Part shown: one piece after another, positions 1 through 13,300 of the stretch | How the letters are laid out: each line of letters begins with the position of its first letter | Numbering within the stretch: the first letter of the stretch is position 1 | Assembly (NCBI RefSeq): GCF_000247815.1 | Contig: NW_004775881.1 | Span: forward strand, 378,048-442,047 | Source of the DNA: Ficedula albicollis | Lineage: Eukaryota; Chordata; Aves; Passeriformes; Muscicapidae | DNA length: 64,000 bases | Direction: 5' to 3' | Notes under the pieces: generated by a model | What the model saw: only the letters and a program-made list of their open reading frames with translations | Told to the model about the DNA's origin: nothing | Databases searched by the model: none | Made by a program: the position numbers and the translations under genes

Positions 1-3000
1 CATCTTTTGTTTTCATGATGTCCCTTTTGTCCCGTAAACAGCAAGACCTGGAACCTTCCTGTGTGCAGATAACTGCTCTAGGGAGGTCAGAAAATTCTGA
101 TTCAAAGTATATTCTAAGCAAACAAATTTCACTTCTTTGGCACCTGCCTCACACTTTCCCATTGCAGTTCCTGTGAGTTGAATTTTGGTAGTCCTGTTCT
201 ACTGCCTTTTTACCTTCTGGGTCACTGCCTGCTTGGTTCATCTGGGTCTCTTCCTGGGCCTGGTCACTGGGTTTCAATAGGCCAGAAAGGCATCTCCAAT
301 GTGCAGCACCCATGGAATTTGCTAACATGGCTTAGTGCTCAAAGGAGATGTGTTAGAAGGCACAGAATTACCAGCAGTACCTTCTCAGTGTTCCTGTGAT
401 CATTATATGACCAACATCCAAGCGCAGCTTTCCCCTCTCCTAGTCCCAAACTTCAAGTCTATTCACGTGATTAAAGAGGTGAAGTTTAATCAACTGACCT
501 GGGAGCCCTGCTTAATGATGCACAGTTCCTTGCCAGCTTATTATTGGAACTGACCCATTTGTATGTACTTGAGAGAAGTGTAAACCACAAACCTGACAAA
601 ATTAGCATTAGAATTGCTTGAGTGCTTCACATCAAGGTGAGTGGCTGAAACTTGGGAAATTGCTGAGTTAGGTCCACTTACAGATCAACCGCAGCTCACA
701 TCTTTACCACTTCAAGGTCATACTGTCAAAGCACTTTGTTTTGTCTGTGCAGCAGCAAATCTTGGGTCCAGTCATCGGTAGAATATGTTACAGTCTTTTG
801 CTGTCACACTTATGACCCTAAATTGGGCTGACTTTGCAGAGAATCTTGTAAAAATTGTGTTATGTTAGTATACTTGATTAATATATCTCTTAGAGTTGGG
901 GGGATATCAACAAGTTGAAATGTAATTAGTCAAAACAAAATAGGTGACAGTTGTTCTGGGACCTCAAAACCATTCCCTCTCCCCTCTTTGTTTGCATTTT
1001 AGTACATATTCCATTATATAAACAGAATTTGTCTCCTTTCTCTGAAAGTCAGAGGAGAACAGTGGAGTGACTTGTAGTGAAAGAGTGACTCATAGTTAAC
1101 TTTGTGTATAGTCAGAAAATTAGACTGACAGAAAAGTACTTTTTTTTCTTTTCCTCTTTCTGGCTTTGATCTTGGTTGTTATTGTATGACAAGTAGAAAA
1201 TCTTTCAGCTGGTCTATGCGATATAACTGTTGTCATTCAACTAGAATTGTAGTGTAATTTGTTGAATTTTATCAGTTTTGTCTGCAATGCTCAACTAGAT
1301 GCATTAGCTATCCAGTAGGTACTGCTAGGAGTGAAAAAGTATGTTGTTATTTGACAACAGATTTGACAACAGGCTTGTCCCTCAAGATAGGGGGGCCAGA
1401 GAATTTAAGAAGTACTTTTAAGAAGTCTTGAGAAATTAGTAGAAAATATTCTATAGTACAGGAGAGGATTAGAAATTAAGGGGCATCAGACATGAGATTT
1501 GTTGCTGTTCCCAAGGAAAGGCTGGAAAGATGCTGCTTTCCAGTGTGCAGGTGTTTGTGTTTAATTAACTGCATGCATCAGAAACAGGAAAGACTCGCTT
1601 TCTCTTTGTTACTCTTCTCATAATTGTTAAACTTTTTGTGATTTTTTTCTCCTTGAGAGCTGAGTGGGTGGTGGCAGGAAAGACAGGGAGAAAATCCTGA
1701 ATATAAGGACCTGATGCTTCTGCTGGTATGGAAAAATGTTTCTATGGCTTCACATCTTCGTGCTTGGTGTGATCAAAGAATGGGTGGGTCCAGTAACTCA
1801 TTTACTACAGTGGCTTCTAAAATTTTAGTGTAGGCAATTAAAAAACTTGTTCTTTTTAGGAGCCTCAGAGCTTTTTTCTTTTTTCTTTTTCACCATTTCT
1901 TCTCTAAATGTACGTTCATTGTTCTTCTGCTACATCCCCTTACTTTTTCTTGGTTTATTATCTGCCTCCTAGTCAGAATAACTCCCTTCTATAATAGTGA
2001 TTTATCATTTGCTGAGGGAAAGGTATCAGAAGCTTACAGCCCCACAAATAACCCAGAACCGCTAGGATACCAAGTGAGGTGGTATTATTTTTTCTGCTGT
2101 TCCCTCTTCAGTTTAATACTCCCTAATTTCTTTTTGTCCTATCACATGAAGTAGCTTTGACAAGCTGTCATCACATTGGCCTGTCCTTGCACAATGTTGC
2201 ACCTATCCTCAGCGAAGTATTCCCTGGGATTGCCCTTTGGATACTTCTTTTCTCCTAAAGACCTGCTTTGTTGTGGTAAGAGTTGAGAATTACTCTGAGC
2301 AGAGACTTAAGCACTCAGATCCTGAAAGGTTAGTAGCTTTTCAGTTAGCAGGGCAGACTGTCTTGGTGTAACCATGGGTGGGCTTCTTCAGTTCCTCTTT
2401 GTCTGCTCTTTGCAGCAGCTCAGGTGTTTACAGTCACATTTGCCTGTATGCACAAGTTTCTTGCAAGTTGGAAAGAGGGCCAAGTGCCTTCTGTCGGCCT
2501 GTGCTCAGCACCAGTAACTGTGCTTTGAGATGTCTTCTGCTTTATTTTTTCTGTTTTACCATAAATCCTTAGTCTGTAAAAGTGAAAAGAGGGAGAGGAG
2601 TGCCATTCCTGACCATATCTGTAGAAAGGGCAACTGTTGAAACTATTCTTTTTACCAAGAAGTTTAAGTTTACAGTTTACCTAGTGTGAATAAGCACCAG
2701 CTTTGTACTCCAATTGTATCTTATCTAGAAGTGTTGTGATATCCAGTCACATTACCTGAATGTGCCGCATGTCTCTTGTTTGACATTTGTGAAAATATTT
2801 TAGATCGTTTCAGTTCATAGTATCACAGGCATCGGCTCTTTTAACAATGGAGGCTATGTACTTGGGCTAGCAAATACATTTAACATCTGTTGTCTTTAAA
2901 ATCATTCTATTTGCAGTATTGTCATGTGACAACTCTATTTGCATGCAGAAATAGGTGTCAGTATTACTAATTTTCTAGCTGTTTTCTATGAAAAATCCCA

Positions 3001-6000
3001 ACTATCCCAGCTATCAAAGCTGTGGAGATTTTTGCACGTAAACGGCAAATACTGTCTCCTTACTGAATGTTTTTCTCAAACAGAATAAGACTATTATTGA
3101 ACTATTGGCACTGGTATGAAGTCTTTCCTACAACTTAAAACATTTGGGTATTTTCAAATGTTTAATTTGAAAAACTTGACTAATACTTTCAGGTGGCCAT
3201 GATGGAGCTTGCTGCAAGGCTCCACTCAACATTTTGTTCAGAGCCATCTGTGGGTGTGCGGCCTGGCCACTATACAGTGGTTAGAAAAAAAGGCCAAGTG
3301 AATTTATAAAAGTTCTCAACACATCAACAGGTAGGATAAGATCACTGATTTTGTTTAAGCCTTCTTAGAAGTCCTACCGTTTGTACCATAGTTGCTTAGC
3401 AGTTCTGTAAGGAGAAAGAAACACCTGTTTGGAATCTCCTCTGCTTCATCCCTTTTTCTTCAGTTTGGTTCTTTTCCAGGGAACCTTGACTGAAGCAGTG
3501 GTCTTGTGAAAAGATTCCCAGTTGTTTATCTATGATACCCTATTAAAATGGCTGACAGCTTTTATTTACTGACATCCTGACTAGAGCAGAAGAGAGAAGA
3601 AGCTTTAAGCTCCTTTTATGTGCATATTATTGCACTCTTCAACAGGCCCAGACTGGCAAAAGTTGAGAGTCCAGTGTTTAACAAGGTAGAATAGCCAGAA
3701 TTTGTACTTTAAACACATACAGAAGAGAGCATATAATACTGGTAATCAGCTCACCCACACACATGCACACCCATGTTACCAACACAATGTCAGAACTTCC
3801 TTTATAATGTCTCAAGCCTGTCCTTCGTTCATGTACTCTGACTTCAAACCCTGGTTGTCCATCACCTGCTTTCTTGGAACTGTTTCTGTCAGCTCTACCC
3901 TTTTCAAATCATGTCTGTAGTTAAATGCCCATTCCTTTCCTCAGCCAGTGCTTTATAGGGTTGACCATCCTTTAGAGCTTTCATCTCCTTTTCCTTTTTT
4001 TTCCCTTTATGGTTACTGGCAAGTTTTTATCCCTTTCTTTTTATCATTTTTTATCAGTGGTTTGCCAGTGCCCTGGGTTGTGCCCCATTGTGCCTCACTG
4101 CCTCATACATCTGCTGCTTTCCCGCATGCCCTTGTGGCATGTAGGATTCCACTGTGATGCATTTTGGGGCACTGATATTTTTAAACTCTGTTTTTGTAAG
4201 TGCCCTGAATATTTGCAGTGGTATGGAGATACTAAATAATACTAATAATACTAATACTACTACTAATAAAAATAAAAATAATAATACAAAAACGCCAGCA
4301 AATCCGCAGAGAGAATGTTTGTTCTTCTTCATCAAAGATCCTGCATAGCTACCTGCAAGGTACCTGTTTTATGCCATAAAATAAAATCCCACTAGAAGTG
4401 CTACTGGTAACTTAAAAATTAGCAATAACTTGAATACAGTAGCTTTTGTGTCTGCCAGGTATAACGGCATACTTGCAATGGGCATCTCTACTGCAATTGT
4501 TCACAAATCAAATCAAAGATCAGGCTTTGTATGTTTCATAACTATTCTTAAAATTAAGCAAATTACATATGTGAGAACCTTGTGTGTCTAAAATCAGATT
4601 TAGTGTGGATGGGCATGTACGAACAGTGCAAATGCCTATTCCATTTACAAATATAATGAAAAATTAAGTTAGTAGCTTGGCACCTAATTTGAGTAATGCA
4701 GAACTGAGCATACAGTGTAATTATGCTCTCTTGAATATACACATTACACTGCCATATCTCAGTATATGGCTGCCTGCTCTTGTGAAAAAGTTCTGTTGTG
4801 CTTCGAAAGAGGAGGTCAAGGCCAGAACCGATAGGGTTATTCATTACGATTTTATAATAAGCCACATTTTTAGCTCCCTTATGTTCTCAACCTATCTACT
4901 TTATGTGTTAACATGATTAATGGTGAACATTTTTGTCAATCCCCATGGTTTCTTTGCAGCTTCTGGCTGCAATTGGTATTTGAATTTGACTCCCACTTCT
5001 GGGGGCCATCAGAGAATCTCTGTTTTCTTCTGCAATACTTGGAGAACATCGCAGCAGAGAGTAGAGGCAGTCCCATGGGATCTTGAATAGTCTCTCTTGG
5101 AATGTGTAATGACAGACATCAAAAGTGTGTTCCAGTAATTTTTTAGCTTTGGGGTTCAGAAGTTGGGGGTTTTTTTGAGTTTATTGTAATGTTGATAAAG
5201 TCAAATAACTTTTTTTTTTCCTTCATGGTGAGAATTTTTTAATTATGAAATTTTTAATAAAGCAGGAAACACAGAATAATTGGATGTCCTATTGTTACCT
5301 TAGCTATTTCCCAGACTGTTAACTGTTTCATAGCCAAGTTAACAAATTATTTAGTCTTCTATATGTAAAACTTAAGACACGTATGGAGAACCAGTGCTGA
5401 ATTCCAGGGTGAAAAGGACCGTCGTGTTCCTGTTTTGTGTGCTTGTGGAACGGGTCACTGTTCTCCACCATCCTTGAGTTTTGGGCTTCTTGGGTGAGCT
5501 GCCTTGATGCTTCTTACAAACATAGTTTGGGATATCTAAGGAGAAGACAGTGGGGGTTAAGGTGGTTGATATAGGCTGGGAAAAGTGGAACTAGGTAGTG
5601 AGCACATTTTTGTTTCAAGTCTGATTACACAGACTTTCTTCTGGGTTTACTATTGCCCAAAGCCTTTTGCTTAGTGACATTCATATCCCATCAAAAGGCA
5701 GCCTTGTCAATGTCTTCTGTTGTGCATTTTTAGGAATGTTCCTACTCTGAATTAACTCTGGGATTTAGTACTGGCTCGTATGACTCCAGACATTTTTCCT
5801 AGTAGGGTAGAAGAAAGAGGATTTCGTCCAATGCATGTAAAACTAAAATTCCACATAGAAAACTTTGACTGCTACTTACAATTGAAAGTATATTTAAATA
5901 TAGTACTGGTAGCAGGGATAAGTTAATATTCCTGTGAGTGTCTCATGATCTTATGTTGTTCACTTTCTGTGACTTTGTTTTCAAATTACATTTTCCTATA

Positions 6001-7301
6001 ATTAATCTGTGGCTTATATGATTTGATTTTGGTGAGGTGGTGTTTTTTGATGGACTGCTTTTCTTTGTTTCCTCACTCTCTCCCATGTCTGAATGTCTCT
6101 ATCCTTTTCAAACTCTGATATTTGCAAGATACTAAAATGAGGTTGGAGAATTTGCACACTTTTGTTTTTTAGGTTGCAGACCACTATTTTTGTTAAGCTA
6201 GGTTAAAGAACACCTTTAAAGACTGAGATAGTATACTATGTCTCATCCCCCACTTAATGATGTGGAGAAAGTATTTATTTAGGGTTTGTTTCTTGCTCAA
6301 TTAACACCTTAGAATTACCAGGAATGTCAAGCCTGGTCTTTCCTGTTTTTTTGTTGGCAGACTTCTTGAATTACTCAGTAGATTAGGAGTTTTCTCAGGC
6401 CTAAAAAATGGGTATGCTGTTTATCTGTAGAAGGAGCTTTTGTCTGAGTGTTTTGAATTTGGGATGGCAGTGTTAGGAAATGAAGCTAGGTAGCCTGAAT
6501 AAAATTGCTCTCAGATTAGACATCTCTTTCTTGGCCATAAGACATTTTTTGTTAGGTTTTGTCCTGTTCGTTTGTTTGTTGATGTGTTTTTAATTTGAAA
6601 ATTAATTCCTTTACTTTTTCTGTTTAACTTGTATTTTTCTCTTTCTTAATGTGTTCTCAGCATTTCTATTTTTTATGATGTGGGAAAAATGGGAATAAAG
6701 CAGAAAAAAGCTGTTAAAAGAATCCTGATTTGACATAGCGTATTATTTTTCTTCTGCTACAGATCAGTTGCTTTCTACTGGTAAAGCAGAAAAATAAGTG
6801 ATTAATTTGTAGGCTGATTCTTTAAAAAAGAAACTCTGCATATCTTGCTAAATCATGGCAGCGAGGTAACTGTTGATGCCCTAGTGTAGTGTCCCTCTGT
6901 CCAGTAGCTTAATATGCTTCCTAAAAGTGAAAACCGCCTGTGTAAATGTGGTTGTGAATGGGCTTTAAGTATGATGTTACAGAAAGAAAGGATGATGGCC
7001 TGGTGTGTAAATCAGTGGTAACATACAACTGCTGCTGGGTGTGAACTTGTTGATCAAATGAAGAAATAGTGTAACTGAGAGTGAGCTCTGCTTTTGGACA
7101 CAGTTGCTGTGTTGGAAGATGTGGAAGAAATTCTAGTTACGCTTAAACATATGTGCATGTATTTTTCAGTTCTTCTGTATAAACAAATAGTAAGTATGTG
7201 GGTGGATCAGTGGCTTCCAGATCATGCAAATATATGGATTTTGGTGGAGCTGGGAAGGAAGAAATGAAAATTCTTTGCTAGTGTTTATTTCTCTTTTCTA
7301 G
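1..7301 (+). other. FHDC1: Intron of FHDC1 (3' part); no exon recognised
   Basis: AT-rich sequence without long reading frames. I looked for the upstream FH2 exons of FHDC1 (the region coding for the FFWKTIPEEQV-like start and the linker ending in PESEE) and did not see them. The only simple-sequence region is an AAT/ACT-rich stretch near 4232-4290. The branch and pyrimidine tract of the exon at 7302 end this intron. Confidence 0.6.
4232..4290. repeat. Imperfect (AAT/ACT)n simple repeat
   Basis: The stretch consists almost entirely of aat, act and aaat units, for example taataatactaatactact. It is a degenerate trinucleotide microsatellite inside the FHDC1 intron. Confidence 0.75.
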
Positions 7302-7387
7302 GTAAAGAAATTAAAAGCTTTTGCTGGAGATGTATCAAAACTGTCTCAAGCTGATTCCTTCATGTATTTACTGATCCAGGTGCCAAA
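7302..7387 (+). CDS. FHDC1: FHDC1 coding exon a (FH2 domain, internal)
   Basis: The exon follows a pyrimidine-rich acceptor (ttctcttttctag) and ends at the donor gtaagg. It codes for [20 protein letters not shown] and then MYLLIQVP plus two bases of a split Asn codon. This is 86 bases, entering in phase 0 and leaving after the second codon base. It is a helical segment of the FH2 domain. It is the first exon recognisable in the window; the preceding exon, expected to end in a PESEE-like sequence, was not seen upstream. Confidence 0.93.
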
Positions 7388-10300
7388 GTAAGGAGATAAT
7401 TGGTTTGTTCTGTTTATAAGTGTTCTTTTTGGCTGTCAGTTCTAAACCTGTTTGTGTACTCCAGCTATGCTCTTAGGATTGAAGCCATGGTGTTGGAGAG
7501 GGAGTTCTCACCCTCCTGTGCTTCTCTACAGGATGACATGAAAATTATAAGACTGGCAACGAAAGGTAATTAAATATGTTGGGACATGCCTAATACTCTT
7601 GTTTTTGTTAGCATGTTAATTAGTCTGCATTACAAAGACCAGAGCTTGAATTTCAGGTACCTTAGCTATTAAAAGGAGGCTAACTCCTCTCTGACAAATG
7701 CCATTAGAGTGTGCCTGGTGGATCTTTGCTTCCAAAATGAAAAATCTCAAGACTTTGGGTACACTAGTAACAAATTCATGTTCAAAGCCTATATGTAATA
7801 TATCCTAAACTGACAGAAGCAAAAGTGTCTATGGCCAAATTGGGATGTCATCTTTTGAATATAGTTTGCTCATTCCTGCACTGGTCTCCCTCTGATGGAA
7901 TGTAGTTGTTACACCTCTCTGCTTATTCTTTCAGGGATCCATAGAAAAAAAATGTCGATTTTCTAAGTTTCTCTATAGGCCACTTCCTTTTGAGGTGGCA
8001 GTATTGATAGGTTAAAATCTTTATTGTAGCATATACTGTTGCCATTTCTTGGTTTTCTGTTTTTGTTCTCTGTGTTTCCCTACACACCTGTTTTGCTCTT
8101 CACATTTCTCAGGTTTTGAACTGCTGCAGATAGCTATTTGTTGGGTAATGTAGTGTCTTCTACTCTGCAGGAAAATAGTTGATTTCCTGGTTTAAGTTAA
8201 ACATTAATGCTGACCCTTTACAGTATCTTGAGGTTCTATTTGTCCTGTTCTTCAATATCAAATTCCTATTTCATGTTGTAAATTTTTTGACAGACTACTA
8301 GATCACTGCTTAGACTGCTTCTAGTGGTATAAAAAGGTACAGTAAGAAAAAAATCCAACTATGAGTGCTGGTAATTAGAATAATCCTTTCAAGTGAAAGC
8401 AAAGGGAAAAAAAACATTTTCCCACCAGTGGGGATTGAACTTGTCATTGACTCAGGAAAGCGTGCAGTACCTTAAGATTAGGTCTGAGTTTGGCCTTTTA
8501 TTAGGATCTCCTTTAAATCATTGTTCTTTGTGTTTTGAGCAACAGACATATGTGAGGGAATATGTTATGTATAAAAGCACCAATGCCTTAATGTCCTTCG
8601 TGTCCTTCACCCAAGACATATGTAAACTGGTGAATTAATTTCCTTCAGAGAGGAAGACATTTTGGCCTCCAGCTCCTGCATCAGGCCAGTCATGCAGATC
8701 ACTGACTGGGCCTTCCCTGTGTTTAGTCCACTTTGTCATGTGCTCTTCTCCATTTGGTCTTTTCACTCCAAGGTTTGTTGATAGCCTGAAGTTGTTTAGG
8801 AATTATGTCTCCTTTTCTATTGCTGTCTCCTAGGTTTCTTTCCTGTAATTAAACTGAGAGAATATTTACTTCAATTTTAAAGCTGATAATCATTAAGAGT
8901 TAGGATGGTCCAAACAGCCTAGTGGATTCTCATTTAGCTTGCAAATGGATGCATGTCACAGTGACACAGAGCAGGCTCTTACTATGTGAAGTCTTTAGAA
9001 GTTGCCTTCTCCTCTTGGCCTTGTGAAATTTCCTATTCTCTTATTTATTCTCTCCTCCCTCTTCCTCACCTTGGATCTAGCTTGTTAGATCAAAGGTTAT
9101 TTAATTATTTATATGTTTTTTGGCTGCCAGTATTGATTGTGTATTAATGCGTAAGGGCTATGGGCTTCCAAAATGATTGATTACTGTATTGTGTTGAGCA
9201 GCTGAATGCAGGATAAATTGTAGAATGTGGACTTGGAACAAAAATAGTTTTTAAAAGTATCTGCACTGCAATCAAAAGGATTCCACCTTTTATTTTGTTA
9301 ATTAGTATAACATATAGTACCTCACATTAAAACCAGCTCATGGTGATTTTCTTGCCATATGGGTCATTGCAAATTTGGAGTTGCTTGGTTTGCTGTGCCA
9401 GAACTCTTTGTTGACTCTTTACAGTTTTGAATTTCCACATCTTATTTCTAAGGCAGTCCCTCTGATGCACATATATTGTTTTTTGCACATATGTTGTTTT
9501 TTGCTCATATGTAGATGGGTGAAAAGGTGTATGAATTCAAATAGAACACTACTGTGCCTTTTGCAAAGAAATTAACAAATGTACAAACCAGGCTTGTATG
9601 ATGGGAAAAATTTAAAAGACAATTTTATTCCATTTAACTCTTTGTCACACTGAATATCACTTTGTGCTAAATAATTTTTGATATGACAAGTAAAACAGAT
9701 GCTGCTCTGAGTTGGTGATCATACAGAAATAAAATGATGATTCATTGTGGGAGTGGGATAAGCAGGAAAATTTAAACATTGCCTGTTATCTTTTTGGGCC
9801 TTATGACCAAGTCTCCTAAGAAAAGAGTAGTGTTCAAAAGCCCAATCCTGGCAGATGGCAAATGGATCCTGCAGAGTGCAGAACACTTGCCTCACACTGG
9901 AATAATTAGTAGGTGGTGAGGATACTTAACCCCTTGCATGAGACACTTCATACATTTTTTGATGTTTCCTTACCCTGCTGGAGGTTGCCTTGGAAATACT
10001 ACACTTATTAAGTTAAAGTCTGAACATACACTTGAGGTTTGTCAGTTGTGCTTGTGAATTGAAATTATATATTGCCATTATCTTTCCCACAACCTCTTTT
10101 CTTTATTGTACTTTCTTGTCAAGTTAAAAAAAAACCACGAGATGAAGAGCTTGGTAACTGACTATATTTCTAAACAAACAATTGTTAGACAGCAATTTTC
10201 TTGTTCCTTACAGAGTTAATGACTTGTGAGGAGCTGCATTCCATATTGCACTTGGTCCTTCAGGCTGGGAATATTATGAATGCGGTAAGTGACATCCCAA

Positions 10301-13300
10301 AGGAAGATGGCTGATGTACCATACTTCCTTGTTAGTGTTGCAGTGCTCTGATGTCATGCCTCAGCTTCTTATTTGCTCTTTTGCAAATTGTTTCTTTTTA
10401 GGGAGGTTATGCTGGCAATGCTGTTGGATTTAAACTTTCGTCACTGCTCAAGCTGGCAGACACAAAAGCAAACAAACCCGGGATGAGTCTGCTGCATTTT
10501 GTTGCTCTGGTATAGAAAATCTATTTTGCTGGTATAAGCAGCTTCTACAAATACAGGTTCATTAATTGATAGACAATAAAAGGGACAATGTGCCTCCAAA
10601 AAAAGCAGTTTTCTCACAGCTTTGATCTAATCTTCACCTTTCTTCTCCTGCTACAAAATTCACCAAAAATTACCTCTACCTGGTAATCCTATCCAGAACC
10701 CCATGGAAAGCTTAAGTTTTTATATCATATAGAAACTTGCCTTCATCAAACTTCTTAATTGTAGATTTTCTATTTTTGTCCCAAATTCTCACACTTTGGA
10801 AGTGGCTTATTTTGATAAAAATTCATTCAGTGCTCCCATTGAATCTTTTGAGCGGACATCTTGATAGCTTTTTTCTCCCTCAACAACTGATGTGTGTCAT
10901 TTTAAAAGCTGCTGTGATGTTTTAAAGCTGCTGCAGACGTTTTCAAGCTATTTTTCCTTCCTTTCAGACTTTTTGATTTTAGAAGGGAGAGAGTTTAAAT
11001 GCATCTGTATGGCTTTGGTTACCTTTGTACAAACTGGCTTGACAGATTTCCAGCCAGCGAACTATAGGGTATAAATTGGCATTTGTGCAGGAAGCATCAT
11101 ATTTGCTTAAACAATGGCATCAGTAAATTGTTCTTTTCCTGACCTTCCTTATTAATACATCTGGTTTGTGTTCACTGGTAGGAGCAGCTATTATTTTACA
11201 CTGCAAAATGGAAGCTGTTTAAATGTGTAAAATTGTGATCCGTGTTTTTCTTTAAGGCGTGTCCTCCACTCAGTTGTGTTGGGTTTGAATGGGAAGAAAA
11301 ACAGTGCAGGAGAGAAAACTTTAAGTGCCCTCCCAGAAGGTTTAGAACTGCCAGACTTAGGGATTTTGGCACGGTGGTGGAATGTTAATGGATTGTGTGT
11401 GTGTTTTGGTTTTGTTCTGTTTGTTTCAGGAAGCCCAAAAGAAAGATGGTGCTCTTCTCAATTTTTCAGAAAAAATTAGGAGTGTTCATGATGCCGCCAG
11501 GTGAGTTAAAAGAAAACTGAAAACTTACGACTGGAATTTCAGTTTTCTTGTTTGTGAAGCAATGAGCCTTATTCAGGAAAGTCTTGGCACAAAAACAGAT
11601 CTTTACGAATGTTTACTGTAGCTTTGAGTTCTTCATTTCCATTTACTAGCAGAAGTATGCCTGCAATGTGCCTTTAGGTATGAGGGTTTTTTATTACATG
11701 ATTTCCTTAGGTTTTTGGTAATTCTGTCTCTGTCAAATACATGTGCCTGTTCATTACTTTAAAGGGATTGAACTAAAAGCATGATACTGTTCTTCCTTAA
11801 ACCAATTTTCATCAGTCTCTGAGCAGGCTGCAATACTTTTCCAAATCTGGTACCAGGGGTAGGTACTGGCCTTGGCTTTGCTTAGATACTTTTTGAGGTT
11901 TCATTTGCTGTCTTTGTTGGAAAATCTGAAGGGTTTGTGGTTCTGCATTTTTTCAGCTTAAAGTCTTAAGCTGCATAATTTTAAACTGAAGCTGATTTGT
12001 ACCTCAATAATTGTATTTACTTTTGTGAGACAGTGTGATCTAAATCTGAAACCTAGAAGCTAGCAATGCTGAAGTTCTGTTCCTAGTTTTGCTACTTCCG
12101 TACTCTTGAGCTTAGGGCAATCTATTTACATTCTTTTCCCAGCTGCAGAATGGATCCAGTTTCTTAGATCTGATTGAGGGTTAAGTCTGCAAAAGACTGA
12201 AATCTTCTGAGGAAAGGAGTGGCCATAGAGTTAATCAGAAAATTTTTGAGAGACCACCTGTGTGGCTCTCTGCCATCCAACCCACACACCTTTTTGGCAG
12301 TTTGCCATGTGACCTGCTGGGGAATGTAGCTTTCCTCAGCATCCAAGCCCCCTGGCAAGGAGGAGAGGAGAAGTTAGAATCACAAATTTGGTGATACTTA
12401 TTTTCTAACCACTTTGTTCTTTGATCACATTTGTTAATGCTGAGAATCTTTTGTTGTAACTCATGCTGAAGTCTATTCAGGGAGTGCATTCTGTACATGA
12501 AAATGAAACAAAATTAAATAGGTACCTCACCACTGGGCATGAGGAAGGTCTTTAGAGAGAACTGTCATGTACAAGTTGCTCATAAATCCACCCAATTAGA
12601 GCATGTTAAAACAGCTACCATTATCTTCTTTATTTTTGTTGTCTTGCCTTCTTTACATGTAGGCATCCTCTTCCTCCTTCACAGGCAGAAAAATGTAGCC
12701 TGTACTTTCTACTACTTTTCTTAGCTGCAAAAACACCATGTTTTCCCAAAACAGGGAACTAAACTTTGCAGATGAAGTATGCAGAGAAAAATCAGCACAC
12801 ATTATATTCATTTGTGTGTGTACTGATAAACTTATGCATGTGTCACTGTCTGCTGCCATGTGTGTTTCAATCAGGCTGCCACAGGTTCTTCAGCTTAGTG
12901 TTTGAAAGTCATGCTGCTGGTGGAACAACCTTAGGGAGGAGCATGTGTACAGTTGTTAGTTCTTACCACTTGGCAAACTGTAGCACTTCAATTCCTAGGC
13001 AAAACTTAGTTCTCTTTTGAAGGAAATGCGATAGGTTTAGAAGCATTTACCCTTGAAGTGAGCGGGAGATTGAGGTGGAAACTTGTATGGAGTGTGAGTC
13101 ACCCAGACAATGCTTAGACTACGCCAGATCAGAGGGGTCTTTACCGTGATCTTCAGTTTCTGAGTTCCCTTTTCACAGCAGCAGCTTCACTGCTGGTATT
13201 TAGTAGAAGGATGAAACATTGTAACTGCGGGGTTGAGACTGTGTGGGTTGCATTGCTGTGACTGCTTAGAAGAGTGTAACATGCAATTTCATGATGCTAC

